Positions 1 through 14,259 of a stretch of DNA of 64,000 nt are shown piece after piece (the first letter of the stretch is position 1; every line of letters begins with the position of its first letter). Below the pieces are notes generated by a model, which saw only the letters and a list, made by a program, of their open reading frames with translations, was not told the origin of the DNA and ran no database searches. This stretch comes from Paramarasmius palmivorus. Taxonomy: Eukaryota; Basidiomycota; Agaricomycetes; Agaricales; Marasmiaceae. Made by a program: the position numbers and the translations under genes. Where the stretch lies: positions 496,001 through 560,000 of the forward strand of contig JAYKXP010000003.1 in the NCBI GenBank assembly GCA_037176845.1, written 5' to 3'.

Positions 1-431
1 TTGATACTATTCTTCCAGGAAATGTTACGAGTGAGCGAGGCCAAAGAGTTTTGAACAGATAGACGTCTGCGGGTTGGATGTCAACGAGAGCAAGAGTAGG
101 AAGATAAAGATGCTGACTAGTGATCCATGAACATGGTTGATATACCTATGGCCAGTATCACTAGCTCGTGTTTGCTTTATCTGATATTCACTGCTGCGCA
201 TTGACGCTTTCTAGTAGTTCCGATGTATGCCAAGGTGGTTGAGCAATAAGACAAACGCGTGAGAATGAGCGTGTATCTTCATTGTAACGGTTAGATGCAC
301 TTTCACCTTTAGCAGAACGTTCAATAAGTAGGGAGCGTCCTGTTCACAAGCAATCCCAATTCAGATCTCTACGAGTAATTACTTCTAATGTACACCGGTC
401 GAGTTCAGGCCCGACTCTTGGATGTCATTGA
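1..431. other. Intergenic/edge sequence, nothing assigned
   Basis: No reading frame of convincing length or family resemblance is seen on either strand. The right part is the 3' flank of PEX6. The first 50 bases contain a possible splice acceptor (ttcttccag) followed by a short open frame ending in TGA, which could be the last exon of a plus-strand gene outside the window, but this cannot be supported. Confidence 0.4.
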
Positions 432-4376
<3,945 letters not shown>

Positions 4377-4423
4377 TGACAAATTTCACGCGCCAGTCAC
4401 ACCCGACATAACTACTCTTTCTC
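4377..4423. promoter_or_regulatory. Compact divergent promoter PEX6/GAR1
   Basis: Only 47 bp separate the start codons of PEX6 (-) and GAR1 (+), so both transcription starts must lie in or very close to this interval and may overlap. No TATA box is seen. Confidence 0.5.
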
Positions 4424-5259
4424 ATGAACCGCGGTGGATCAAGAGGCTTTGGCGGACGGGGCGGAGGTACGTGATTCTCTGAGCTCTTGAATTCAGCGAT
4501 TAAAAAATCCCTCGTTGTTAGGCCGTGGTGGAGGACGAGGAGGATTTCAACAACGGGATGCAGGACCACCAGATACAGTTCTAGGTGCGCAACACTAAAA
4601 TTTTTTTCTCCTCCAATGACTCAACTTTCAAACAGAAATTGGCTCATTTATACATGCGGTCGAGGATGAGATGCTCTGCTCGTCAAGTATGCCGGACAAA
4701 GTTCCATATTTCAACGCACCAATCTACCTACAAAACAAGTCTGTTATCGGCAAGGTCGACGAGATACTTGGACCCATAAATGAAGTGTATTTTTCAATCA
4801 AGATGGGCGAAGGCATGGTGGCAAGCAGTTTTCAAAAGGGCGACAAAGTCTACATCGGAGGAGATAAGCTTTTGCCCATAGAAAGATTTTTACCCAAGCC
4901 AAAAGCGCCTGGTATGTCCATCTATCAACTTAAAATACATCCACAACTTAAGCTGACATCCGTGCTACAGGTGTATCAAGTACATATAATCCATATCCTT
5001 ATTATTACGCCTGTACTAATGTCTGTTTGCAGAACGAGGAAGAGGTGCAGGTCGCGGCGCACCCGGAGGAAGAGGTGGGGGAAGAGGCCGAGGAGCACCA
5101 GGTGGCCGTGGTGGTCGAGGTGGTAGAGGCGGTGGATTCGGTGGATTCTCGGGAGGAGGTGGCTTCTCAGGCGGGTCTCGAGGAGGCGGCAGGGGAGGCG
5201 GTTTCTCTCGAGGCGGTGGCCGGGGTGGAAGAGGTCGCGGCGGTTTCCGTGGCTCATGA
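4424..5259 (+). CDS. GAR1: H/ACA snoRNP subunit Gar1
   Basis: Gar1 is a core protein of H/ACA snoRNPs, needed for pseudouridylation of rRNA in the nucleolus. Proposed exons are 4424-4466, 4522-4584, 4636-4911, 4971-4979 and 5033-5259, giving 205 residues. The order is a short N-terminal RGG tract, the Gar1 core (from [17 protein letters not shown] through [20 protein letters not shown], then [19 protein letters not shown]) and a long C-terminal GGR/RGG tail. The 9-nt exon 4 (codes roughly GVS) is flanked by GT and AG on both sides. Skipping it also keeps the frame, so it may be constitutive or alternative. The start is the first ATG and gives the expected MNRGG beginning. Confidence 0.95.
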
Positions 5260-5359
5260 ATATCAGAGCATTTGTACCATATCTCAGCACCGTGCGACCA
5301 TTTCCTTGCAAGCCCAGGCTACGAGCCCGTTCGAGACATCTCATAGCACCTTGCCCATT

Positions 5360-6175
5360 TCAAGGCTTGATTCCTTTGATCTCTGTAGCCACTTCTTCGA
5401 ACCGTTCAGAACGTTCAGTTTGGCTAGGAATTGTCTGCAAGGAATCGTCACATTTGCGAAGTCTAGAACAACTTAAAGATAAACACACCTGTACAAGTTC
5501 CTCCGCCATAGCGGTTGCTTTGTAAAAGCCCTCCGTTTGATCTTCATTGAAAGCGTCTGCAGTGTCAAGTATTAGTAGTATGTCCAACAGAACAATTTCG
5601 TGCCTACCATCCATGGTTATATCGCCAGGGTCCGTGTTTTCTTCTATATCTGGAAGGGAGGCCTCCATCTTGCGTTCATATTCATGTAATTCTTCAATAG
5701 TTCTCGCGATTCTAGCAGGTGTGCTTCGTCGAATTTCCGCTATGACTTTATGGCACCCTTGTCTTCGGTCTGCTATTGACCACACCCTTCTGTCCAAGGC
5801 TTCATCAAAGGGTTCAACATCTTATCATACATCCAAGTCAGTACGACCCATACAATACGACGATTGCCACACACCTAATTGGTCTCCACTCAAATCCTCA
5901 AAATTACGACCGTTGATTCGAAGATTGGGCTGTGCGAGGGCTAGCATTTGTGATATGAACTAACAGACTCGTGAGCATGCAATATTCGATAACCAGCATC
6001 CACATACTTGCTCGGCGTGTTGCACCAATGCATCCTTCTCACTTTGAAGACCTTGCGCAGTCATTTGAGTGTGTAATTCCTTGAGGAGCGATGTCTTGTA
6101 GTTGTTAACGACACGCTCGTAGTCGGACATAGAATCTATGGAGATGCGCTGAATGTCCTCGCGAGAGTTGTTCAT
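5360..6175 (-). CDS. NSL1: Kinetochore protein Mis14/Nsl1 (MIS12 complex)
   Basis: Likely Nsl1/Mis14, a coiled-coil subunit of the MIS12 complex that joins inner and outer kinetochore. The diagnostic stretch reads VEPFDEALDRRVWSIADRRQ and continues into EIRRSTPARIARTIEEL, matching the Mis14 signature (PFDexLdeRV followed by RReaPa). Upstream is INGRNFEDLSGDQ. Five exons are proposed: 6008-6175, 5875-5959, 5608-5820, a fourth coding DAFNEDQTEGFYKATAMAEE, and a last one ending ATEIKGIKP at 5360. The frame stays open upstream to about 6238 but without an ATG; the first true ATG is at 6175 (MNNSRED). The gene converges with GAR1, with 100 bp between stop codons. Assignment rests on motif memory. 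Confidence 0.75.
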
Positions 6176-6424
6176 GGCGGTACCTGTAAGAGGAGAGCGG
6201 GATCTGAACAAGTTGGTTTCGGTCTGAGGCCCAATCAACGCGTCCTGGTGACGCGTGGTGCATGTGACTTGGCTGCGCCTCAGGCGCTTATAGTATATAC
6301 GGAATGCAAGAAATCATGTTGCAAAACAAAACGGAATGCTACGAAAACTATGAAAACATGCAGGATATGAAGTGTCCTATTGTGATGCTGATATTGGTCC
6401 CATTCTAATACCCCTACTCAGTCC

Positions 6425-8426
6425 CTAAGCGCTCTCCAACGCAGCCAGAACCACATTGATGTTGGGTCTCCGCAAGGCATCAGCGTTCCAACAGCTATTC
6501 ATGAGTGCCCAGATACGATCATCCAGTCCCCTTCTAAGTACCCTTTCGTCTGTCGGCCGAGGAGGAAAGAAACCCATCGAACGCTTGATGACGACCTCCG
6601 TTGTGTGCTTAATATTAGCGTATGGTTGTTGATGGGTGAAGAGCTGAGGCAACGTCAGGTTACAGGTAATCTACCATCATTGCTTTGAGTCACTAACCTC
6701 GAGCGCAGTCATTGAAAAAGCATAAATGTCGGCAGACAGCGAAAGGGCACCTTCTCCTACGCAGACTTCGGGCGCAAACCATCGGTAGGAATCAGATACT
6801 CCACGACTCTGTGTGAATGGTACTCCAGTAATGTCTTCGACGACCTGTAAAAATGTGAACACGAACATGAGACGATTTTACAGTTACTAAAAGGTGGTAC
6901 GAACCTGGGAGAGTCCGAAATCCGCAATCAATGGATTACCCATTTCGTCAATGACGATGTTTTCGGCCTTCAAATCACCGTGTACAACAGCCGGTTTCAT
7001 AGAGTGCAATACTCGAACGCCGCGAGCAATGTTGGTTATCTGTAGAATATGGTTTGAGTCAAGAGTATCTGCTTCGGCAAAGTCACTGCTGACCATCTTG
7101 GGATAATTCACAGACGTGTCGAATCTCCTGACATACTCCATAGCATTCCCATTGGATTTCCAGGGACTGACCATGTATCTATAGTCCTGGTCAGCGATTC
7201 GGACTTGAGACTCAGCTAGAAGGACATCTGCTTACGGGAAAGGGCCATCTTCCTGGCAAAATCCCAAGAAAGGTAGAACATGTTTTCCCTTGTCGACTTT
7301 CCATATCTCAGCCCATATCGCAACCTCTCTCAAGAACCGCTGAAGATATGTGTTATAAAGGTCGGTTTACAACCAAAAGAATATAGCGACTTACCCTCTT
7401 GCTCTTTTCGTTGGAATTGACAGCACGAACAACCTTGATGGCAACCTTCTGGCTTTTCAGGTATAGACCCTCGTAGATGTCCATGGCCGCCGTCCCATTG
7501 ACGGGGAAGGTCCCAATACGCTCGACTTCACCATGTTTAAGGTGCAAGTCAGGTAGAATTTCGTTGCAGCCGCTTTGTATTTGATAGAGGTTACTTGACA
7601 GACCACTGTGTAGGTTGTCCCCGCGGGTCTTGTGCTGGCCAAGCTCCTGTGAGGAGATCAGCGTCATGCTAAATGTAGGGATCAAAGGTCAAAGCGCACG
7701 TTTTGCATGTACAGCATCAGTTCCTGCATCATACTCTTCTGCTCGCCTACCATGTCGTGAATCATCTTCTGTCCATTCTCGATATCAGCAAGGAAGGCGA
7801 GTATTTCTTGTTGATCTTCTTTATAGTTAGCCTCGAAGTCCTCCTGCCAACGGTTTGTCTCTATACTAGAGACGAGCTACGTTCATGGAATCAAGCACAG
7901 ATCCGAATGAGCATGACACGACTCACATGGAACCTCGAGAAGCAATCAGATATTGCTTCATGACATCTCGCTATATCCTGCTTGATCTCGTGCTGCCTAA
8001 TGAACGCCATCGTTCGTTTGAGCTGAGCCCATCCAGCCATTCTAGTCTGCACATCTACAAGGCAACTTGGGCATTGTTAGCTTAATACAACAGCTAATGA
8101 TCGGGTCGCATACTCTTGGATATTCTGAAAAGCATGACGCAAGCTGTTTGGTACTCGAACTTCATGTTCCTTGGTAGATTCTAAGAGATTGTAGCAGCGA
8201 TTACGCAGATGTCGAGCTTCATGCCTGTGATGGTGTGTTGGTGAGCACTGGCGGTCCTTGTAGATAGTATCGTGACGCACCGATTTGTCGTGACATTCTC
8301 ACAGAGTTCAACTATCACGACAAGCACCTCTACAGCCGCGAATAAACCGGGAACGGGAGCGAATTCCGCTACGATTTCAGCTGTAGTCTTGCAAATTCCG
8401 ACGGCGAGCTCAAGGCCTTGACCCAT
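6425..8426 (-). CDS. Protein kinase with MLKL-like N-terminal helical domain
   Basis: The first ~200 residues, from [13 protein letters not shown], form a helical region laid out like the MLKL four-helix bundle and brace: [20 protein letters not shown], then [16 protein letters not shown], a [20 protein letters not shown] helix, [20 protein letters not shown] and a long helix ending [11 protein letters not shown]. The C-terminal half is a kinase: VAIKVV (ATP lysine), catalytic loop [24 protein letters not shown] in place of the usual APE, and a closing [15 protein letters not shown] segment. The loop is HGD, not HRD, and the glycine-rich loop is degenerate. Junctions splice in frame with ~50-nt introns; one uses an acceptor at about 8060 with branch site gctaac. 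The start is the first ATG before this domain; an upstream exon near 8590 cannot be excluded. Family knowledge: MLKL-type domains act in membrane-lytic cell death in animals, plants and fungi. That role here is inference. Confidence 0.8.
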
Positions 8427-8647
8427 GCTGTGGATATGTGGGGGATTAGAATGCGATGAAGGTGGTTATATGGCAGAGGATTATAACAGCTTTCGAGCGC
8501 TACCCCAAGATACAGCAATGCATCCTGACCGGGCACGTTGCGTTGTAACTTTGTTTTGAATCCATCAGAATCGACCTTGACATGGTGGTTCAGTTGATAC
8601 AATCAAGTTGCGGCTGTGTTCGGCAATTGGTCACTGTTGTAGAGCAA
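8427..8647. promoter_or_regulatory. Divergent intergenic region
   Basis: About 220 bp between the MLKL-like kinase start (-) and the start of the unrecognised plus-strand gene. It should hold both promoters. No clear TATA box is seen. Confidence 0.35.
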
Positions 8648-9546
8648 ATGCCCTCCTTCTTTCCGAACCACCATCCGCAGCTACCTTCTTTCAAATCCAT
8701 CCTCGTCAAGGGCCCATATCACCCCTCAGCGCCTCTTCATTTCGCTCTATCCCAGTCAAATCAATCAAAAGACGCGACAGCACTACTTTTCTCGTCTTCT
8801 TCAAGGAATCTCAATCTTTCCCTCCGTCAATACAATGACGAATGGTTTACATCCAAGTCCGGACATGGAGACATATCTGCAATCGCCTCGCGAATCCAAA
8901 TCTTGTTGGTCTTCTCTCTACGTGGTCTCTTGTTCTAGGCTTTAAAAGTCGTATCCTTAGCTATCCTCCAACGCCTGCGCATCTTATCTTCCTCCTCACC
9001 ACTTTACACGTCGTAGGCTCTGATGTCAAGGATATCGACATCGCACATCCAAAGACGGTGCTAGCGACCACCCCTTCTGTGATAATTCTGCACGAGTTAT
9101 CCTCTTATTTTCTGAAAGAGGATGAGCCAACTCCAAACTCGTGCGTTTAGAAGTATCCATGGGTTCATGACGCGTTCTCAACGAGAATACCAGTGAAAAC
9201 TGGACGGTAGCATCCTACCTCACTCTGGTCGCTCGAGCTGCTTCTTTTATCACCTTTTTGTCGTCTCAGAGTTCAAGGTGACTATGGCTTTCCCTTGTGT
9301 CACTTCCGGCGCCTAATTTTACGCAGTCTACCTATTGCCCTCACATTATTCGATTCTCGGCTTGATGAACTGAAGTTGCCCGTATACAAGCAACCTGTGT
9401 CAATCAATATACTATTCCCAAGGCCTGTACAAAAGGTGGAACCGGAAGAAGTGACAGGGCTCGTACAGCATTATTTTGAATGGGTGGCTACGTTTCGTGA
9501 AGGTCCACAGCTCTGTTTATATCCGCGAATTGTTGGACTAATGTAG
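8648..9546 (+). CDS. Unrecognised protein, possible degenerate RecA/Rad51-like fold
   Basis: I do not recognise the family firmly. The start MPSFFPNHHPQLPSF leads to SILVKGPYHPSAPLHFALSQ and then ALLFSSSSRNLNLSLRQYND. Next come YPPTPAHLIFLLTTLHVVG, TVLATTPSVIILHELSSYFL, and after two clean introns (9135-9192 and about 9276-9327) VASYLTLVARAASFITFLSS, LPIALTLFDSRLDELKLPV and a closing CLYPRIVGLM. The order of a beta-strand with loop, hydrophobic acidic strand (VIILHE) and later strand ending in LFDSRLDE resembles the core of a RecA-type ATPase whose P-loop has lost its GKT. The junction between about 8910 and 8965 could not be closed with a normal intron in frame, so either a short intron or a frameshift lies there. 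Confidence is fair that a gene exists and low for its function. Confidence 0.5.
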
Positions 9547-10051
9547 TTCTCTACAGCAAATGCTACCGCGGAGATGAGATCAATGGAATTGAAGCTATGC
9601 AAGTACGGCTTCTGTGAGGTGACGGAAGAACACAGGTGGACAGAGAGGCGGAGTCCTCATAGAAGTGCAGAGTTTATTTGGAAGAGGTGACGTTCATGTA
9701 CTGCTTTACTATTGTTAGACGTGGCGAATGTTATCGATTCCGATCTTCCTGTCAAACCATTCCTAATCCTGTTATTGCAGTAACTTTGCACTACCGATGA
9801 AGACAGAGAATCGGTAGCAAAGGGAACGAAGGAAGCAGATAGCCACTTTTGAATTATAATACAAATCGATGTATGAGAAACGCAATAAATATACCTGCAG
9901 TTGGACTTCGAAACAAGAAAAAAGGGTCAATGTGTCCAGGAAGGGTATCGAAGATATACAATCCGGAAGCTTAGGGGTAAGATATGTATCATAGACGAAA
10001 AAGAGATAAGGGTAGATTGAGGAGGGGTACATTCTTGTGTCCTGAGGAAAA
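9547..10051. other. Intergenic, nothing recognised
   Basis: 505 bp between the 3' ends of the plus-strand unknown gene and the minus-strand RGG protein. Only short shadow frames are present. It presumably holds the two 3' UTRs. Confidence 0.4.
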
Positions 10052-11857
10052 TCAATCCTTGGATGTGGCAACACTCACGCCACCACCAATGGTCCTTGCA
10101 AGTCGGGAGATAGCATCACCTGTCAGTACAGGTCGTGTTGCATGCGGAGCTCTGTATCCGTGGGCAACAGGAGGCGAGGAATGGTTCCGCGCATGTCCAC
10201 CTCTGCCTTCGCCAAAGCCACGCCCTCGTGGCGTGGAAGTACCTGAACGGGTAAAACGTGAATTGTTGAACACACCAGTGTTGGGGATGGTGGCTGGACG
10301 ACCAAGAGTATGTGCTCTGGTATGTGTCATTCCATTCGCACGAGGCGAATGGGAAGGGAAGGAAGGTACTGGTGCATGGATAGATGAGTTGAGGGATTTG
10401 GTGCTATGATGTTCGGGAGAGTCAGAAGGGGCTTCTGAAGGCGGGGCAGCATGTATCGATGAGCCGAGTCCTTTACGACGAGAATCCTGTTCGTCGAGTT
10501 CTGCTTCAGGATCTGCATGAATGGATGCCTGAAGACCTTTACCGTTCTGAGGTGTCAAGTCAACCTCTTCCGCAGGCGCAACCTTCACCTCTGGTGACGG
10601 ACTTGACTGTTTGTCCGTCCCATTTACAGTCGGGGCGCTGGGCTCTTCAGCTCCTCGCGTTGGCGATGGCAGGTCGGATTTTGCTGGTTTCTCCGACTTC
10701 TCCTTCCCAGGCTTCTCTTTGAATTTGTCTTTCTCGGGCCTCGAGTTCCTGCCGCCACCACGTCCATTCGCCAGTGCAAAGGATGGCTTGGGCGGTAGCG
10801 ATGGGTGTGGAACTAATGTCGACTTGGTGGTGTCTCGATGGGCCTGAAGTCGAGGTGATTTGGGGGCGGGCGAAGTAGATCTCTTCTTCGGAGACCTTTC
10901 CGCTGAGAGATGTGTATTGGACAAGGCAGGAGATGCCCTAGCCCCAGGTGAGCCTGGAATTGCGTCGGGTAGAGACCTCAGGCCGTCTATCATAATTGGA
11001 GAAATCAGCGCTTCCTTGGCCTTTAAGTCCTGCATCTGTTCTTCTGTTTCCTTCTTTTCATTCTGGTCTTCTTCGACCGTTTCTTCAGCCTCACCCTTTT
11101 CTTCACCTCCAGATTTTTCAGTGTGTACACCCCAATCGTCCAAGTCAGGTAGACTATCATCGTCATCTCCTGCCCAATCCAAATGGCTAGCGCTCCCGGG
11201 GGTCGAAGGGCGATCCATTGCGACTGCACGTACGCGTTCCACCAATGCGTCGATATTCACAGCGGTAGAGCTGGTTGATAGATGTGGTGGTGTGTCGCGC
11301 ATTGGGGGCGCACTATGTGGAGGATTTAATCCCAAAGAAGCTTTGCTGTTTCTTCGGTTCTGCGGGGTCATGGGCGACGTCGACTCGTCGATGTTGATCT
11401 TGGGTACAGTAATGGGCGGCGGTGCCTTTGAGTTGGTGTTAGTCGTAGATCGTTTTCTTCTGTTTGGAGGTCGTGCAGATGTATTCTTTGAAGAGGTCGT
11501 AGAGGCATCGGAGGCCGTATTCGTGATCGGAGCAGCGGGAGTGGTGGTAGTAGTGGTAGTAGTGGGAATATTTTTTGCAGAAGGTTTTCTAGAAGGTGCC
11601 TTTGGTCTCTGAGGAGTTTGAGGAGGTTTGTCTGCTGTTGCTACTGCAGCTGGTGGCGGCTTTGGGGCGTCTGTCGCAACTTCGACGGATGGCTTCGTTC
11701 CGCGATTTGCTCCCCGAGAAGGTCCTCCTCCTCCACGGCCACGTCCAGGGCCTCCACCTCGATTACCGCCTCTGCGGCCTCGACTGAGTCCACTGAAAGC
11801 AGATCCTGGTTCGCCACTTCGGGTCCAGTTGGCTGTCCTCGAATTTGGGGTAGACAT
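10052..11857 (-). CDS. RGG-rich intrinsically disordered protein, unknown function
   Basis: Single uninterrupted frame of 601 residues beginning MSTPNSRTANWTRSGEPG. Residues ~20-55 are an RGG/GRG tract (RRGGNRGGGPGRGRGGGG). A Thr run follows near residue 105, Pro/Ser/Lys-rich sequence after that, and an acidic motif SHLDWAGDDDDSLPDLDDWG near 225-245. The short motif SIHA recurs at about residues 445, 467 and 492. The C-terminus has a second RG stretch and a possible amphipathic segment GDAISRLARTIGGG. The composition suggests an RNA-associated protein, but no folded domain is visible and no function is assigned. The long frame on the opposite strand (10860-11612) is a shadow. Its 5' side faces SNRPG across 219 bp. 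Confidence 0.8.
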   Translation of the reverse strand: MSTPNSRTANWTRSGEPGSAFSGLSRGRRGGNRGGGPGRGRGGGGPSRGANRGTKPSVEVATDAPKPPPAAVATADKPPQTPQRPKAPSRKPSAKNIPTTTTTTTTPAAPITNTASDASTTSSKNTSARPPNRRKRSTTNTNSKAPPPITVPKINIDESTSPMTPQNRRNSKASLGLNPPHSAPPMRDTPPHLSTSSTAVNIDALVERVRAVAMDRPSTPGSASHLDWAGDDDDSLPDLDDWGVHTEKSGGEEKGEAEETVEEDQNEKKETEEQMQDLKAKEALISPIMIDGLRSLPDAIPGSPGARASPALSNTHLSAERSPKKRSTSPAPKSPRLQAHRDTTKSTLVPHPSLPPKPSFALANGRGGGRNSRPEKDKFKEKPGKEKSEKPAKSDLPSPTRGAEEPSAPTVNGTDKQSSPSPEVKVAPAEEVDLTPQNGKGLQASIHADPEAELDEQDSRRKGLGSSIHAAPPSEAPSDSPEHHSTKSLNSSIHAPVPSFPSHSPRANGMTHTRAHTLGRPATIPNTGVFNNSRFTRSGTSTPRGRGFGEGRGGHARNHSSPPVAHGYRAPHATRPVLTGDAISRLARTIGGGVSVATSKD

Positions 11858-12076
11858 GAGAATCGTTACTGGAAAAGGGAGTTTGGATGATTGGGTGTCG
11901 CCACGTCTGCACCTGTAAAATAAATCAACTGGCTATACAAAGTATATCAAGTGAATACTCACGCTGATACAGACCAGCACTGGTAAAAAGGGGGAATGAG
12001 ATCCAAGCTGACCGCAACTTATCGTTGAATTATGTAGGGTGCCAAATACGGCAAAGCATTCCTCTCACCATCCACC
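11858..12076. promoter_or_regulatory. Divergent promoter region RGG protein/SNRPG
   Basis: 219 bp between the start codons of the RGG protein (-) and SNRPG (+). It should carry both promoters and 5' UTRs. No TATA box stands out. Confidence 0.4.
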
Positions 12077-12418
12077 ATGTCCAAAGCTTCCCAACCAGAG
12101 CTCAAAAAAGTATGTATTGTTTTTTGCATGATCTCTTTGTGTCTAATTCTTTTGTGTTATAGTTCATGGATAAAAAGCTCTTCGTCCACCTTCAGGGAGG
12201 ACGTAAAGTTTCTGGCACTCTTCGCGGATACGACCTTTTTTTGAACCTCGTTATTGACGACGCGCTGGAGGAAACAACACCGGGACAGAAGCACCCGATT
12301 GGTACTGTTGTGAGTGTTGCGGATTTTCTAGCTGTACACGCTCAAGTTGATCACTTTTTGGCAGGTTATAAGAGGAAACAGCGTAACATCGATGGAGACT
12401 CTTGAATCTATACGGTGA
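12077..12418 (+). CDS. SNRPG: Small nuclear ribonucleoprotein G (SmG)
   Basis: SmG is one of the seven Sm proteins that form the ring on spliceosomal U1, U2, U4 and U5 snRNAs. Exons are 12077-12109, 12163-12309 and 12365-12418 with textbook splice sites, giving 77 residues, the normal size. The Sm1 motif is seen in [20 protein letters not shown] and [15 protein letters not shown], and the Sm2 motif in [19 protein letters not shown]. Exon 1 codes [11 protein letters not shown]. Reading through the second intron would give a false C-terminus, and the spliced version restores VIRGNS. It converges with MDM10. Confidence 0.97.
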
Positions 12419-12762
12419 TAACACACTTCAGGTCTTGTAAAATATGCTGCCAGGATACAAACGTGACTATATGAGAGGGTGTGTCGCGTTCTGGCCTAGG
12501 TTGGTTCGTGTTGGACGCATGTTACTCCACCATTCATACCGCACTGTAATAGGGTGTCGCGAAAATCACGAATTTACGTTGTACTATTCCGCTTTGGACG
12601 TCAAACCCTCATATCCACCAATATCAATGTGTGCACCATCTCAAGCTCGCTCTCTCGCATAACCACAGTGATTGGTGCGGTTCGTTGCTTCAATGGCCTG
12701 TAATCCTACATCTACATCTGATTCGTTTACATCCACCTCATCAACCTTGCTCTCTAACCCGA
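12419..12762. other. Convergent 3' intergenic region
   Basis: 344 bp between the stop codons of SNRPG (+) and MDM10 (-). Short shadow frames only; the 3' UTRs of both genes are expected here. Confidence 0.4.
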
Positions 12763-14259
12763 TCAAGACTCCGCGTCAGAGCTGAAATAGTTCAACTCGA
12801 CGCCTACCGCTCTAATAGGTTGACCTCTACCAGAAACGACCCCAAGTGAAATGAGCATATTCCGTATGCGACCTTCCCACATTATTGAAACGTCCTTAAC
12901 ACTATGTCAACGAAGCCCTGAAATCACGAAGAAAATAACTCACATTAGATGTAGATGCGCGCGCTTTGACAACCCCATGGACATCCATCTTGCGCTCGTC
13001 CTCTCCTGATGTGCTAACCTCGTCTTCTCGTTTGACACTCCGACTCCTTCGTAGCCAATATTCGGCTCCCATCGTCCATTCACTATCGTAGCTGTAGACA
13101 TTGAAATCAAATCGTGATGAGAGAGACAAGTCCGATGATACACGAGCAGAATAAGCAGCCGAGAGGTGGCCAAGCATCGGGTTGAAAAGGGCTGTTATTG
13201 TTGTGGGCGGCTGGGAAGATGTCGAAGGTACTGGTGGCGCATCCGAAGTAGACGGCGAAAAGGGCGAAGGTGGAGGAACTTGGGAAGACGGAGGCGTTGC
13301 ATCGGGTAGTGTAGAAAAACGAATTCCTGTAGAAACTATGTTCTTGTTTAGGGACCAACGTACTCAGTATATAGTAGAGCACCTCACTTCCTGCACTCTT
13401 TTCCCGAGCACTAAAATATAGCTCGGCTCCGGCCGATACACGACCTCGCAGACCACCTTCAATCGCATCTTCTTCGTCTACTCTTTTCACGCGTTCCTTG
13501 ACGGTCGGTGCAGCAGCCCCGGACGTACTCGAAGAGGCAAGTCTCCCAAAATTATGCAGCACTTTAACACCCCACATCCCGTCTTCAGCACTCCAGCTAT
13601 ACTCTGTGCACCACTTGCCAACATCGTGTTGAAGGTAAACCATCAAGTTGGAATTGGGATTCTGAATCGAAAGTGCCTGTGCATTTTGATGCGCATTCGG
13701 ATAAAGGGGGTTGTAATTAGCATTTTGTGCGGGCGGAGAGGATATAGCAGCGACAACGGCTTGGAGAGTCGGTGAGAGACGTGTCGAGTATAACGCGTCA
13801 AGTCGGCCAGTTGGGATATACATCCTTCCATACATGAGATAATCCCTCTTGTCTATGCGCTCTCCTGCGAGCCATTCTTCTCCTTTTCCTTCTGGTCTTC
13901 TGGGTTGATCATATACTCGGAATCTCTCGACCATGTCCTTGAACTTCACCCCTCCGGATGAACCTACGTCTAGGTCACATGAAGTGAAGATATACCCAAC
14001 CGAGCCATTGAGAGAAGGCATAGCATTCATAGAGTAGGTAGTCTTGAATAAGGCATTCGGAGACTTGGATATGTTGAGAGTGAGGCCATGAGGAGGTGTA
14101 AAGTCGAGAATGGCTAGAACTAGAGTCAATTCCTGTCGTTCAGTTCAATGAACAAAACTGACCATCTGAGGACCTTGTTAAATTTGTGAAAAGATTATCT
14201 TCGTTCCATCCGGTTGCTTTGTAGTAGCTTCGGAGGACGTATGAGGCAAATGGGTGCAT
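12763..14259 (-). CDS. MDM10: Mitochondrial distribution and morphology protein 10
   Basis: Mdm10 is an outer-membrane beta-barrel of mitochondria, part of ERMES (ER-mitochondria tether) and associated with the SAM complex. Exon 1 codes [20 protein letters not shown] and ends at about 14173. The large second exon has family stretches [77 protein letters not shown] and [21 protein letters not shown] further exon begins [16 protein letters not shown] and contains [20 protein letters not shown] and [15 protein letters not shown]. The last exon codes [20 protein letters not shown] and ends NYFSSDAES. Every junction splices in phase. The first exon and promoter are partly duplicated 3 kb away (17212-17632). 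Confidence 0.95.

Noticed and set aside
6176..6238. Upstream extension of NSL1
   Set aside because: The frame is open but begins with TTG; the first ATG is at 6175. The same holds for upstream extensions of PEX6, PCP1 and the PPR-like gene.
8582..8647. Earlier start (MVVQLIQSSCGC) for the unknown plus-strand gene
   Set aside because: The segment lies in the divergent promoter region and shows no conserved features; the ATG at 8648 fits better, though this is not proven.
10860..11612. 250-residue plus-strand frame opposite the RGG protein
   Set aside because: It is the antisense of a biased, repetitive coding sequence. Its composition (Ser/Val/Phe runs) is what the reverse complement of RGG/Thr/Pro codons gives, and no domain is visible.
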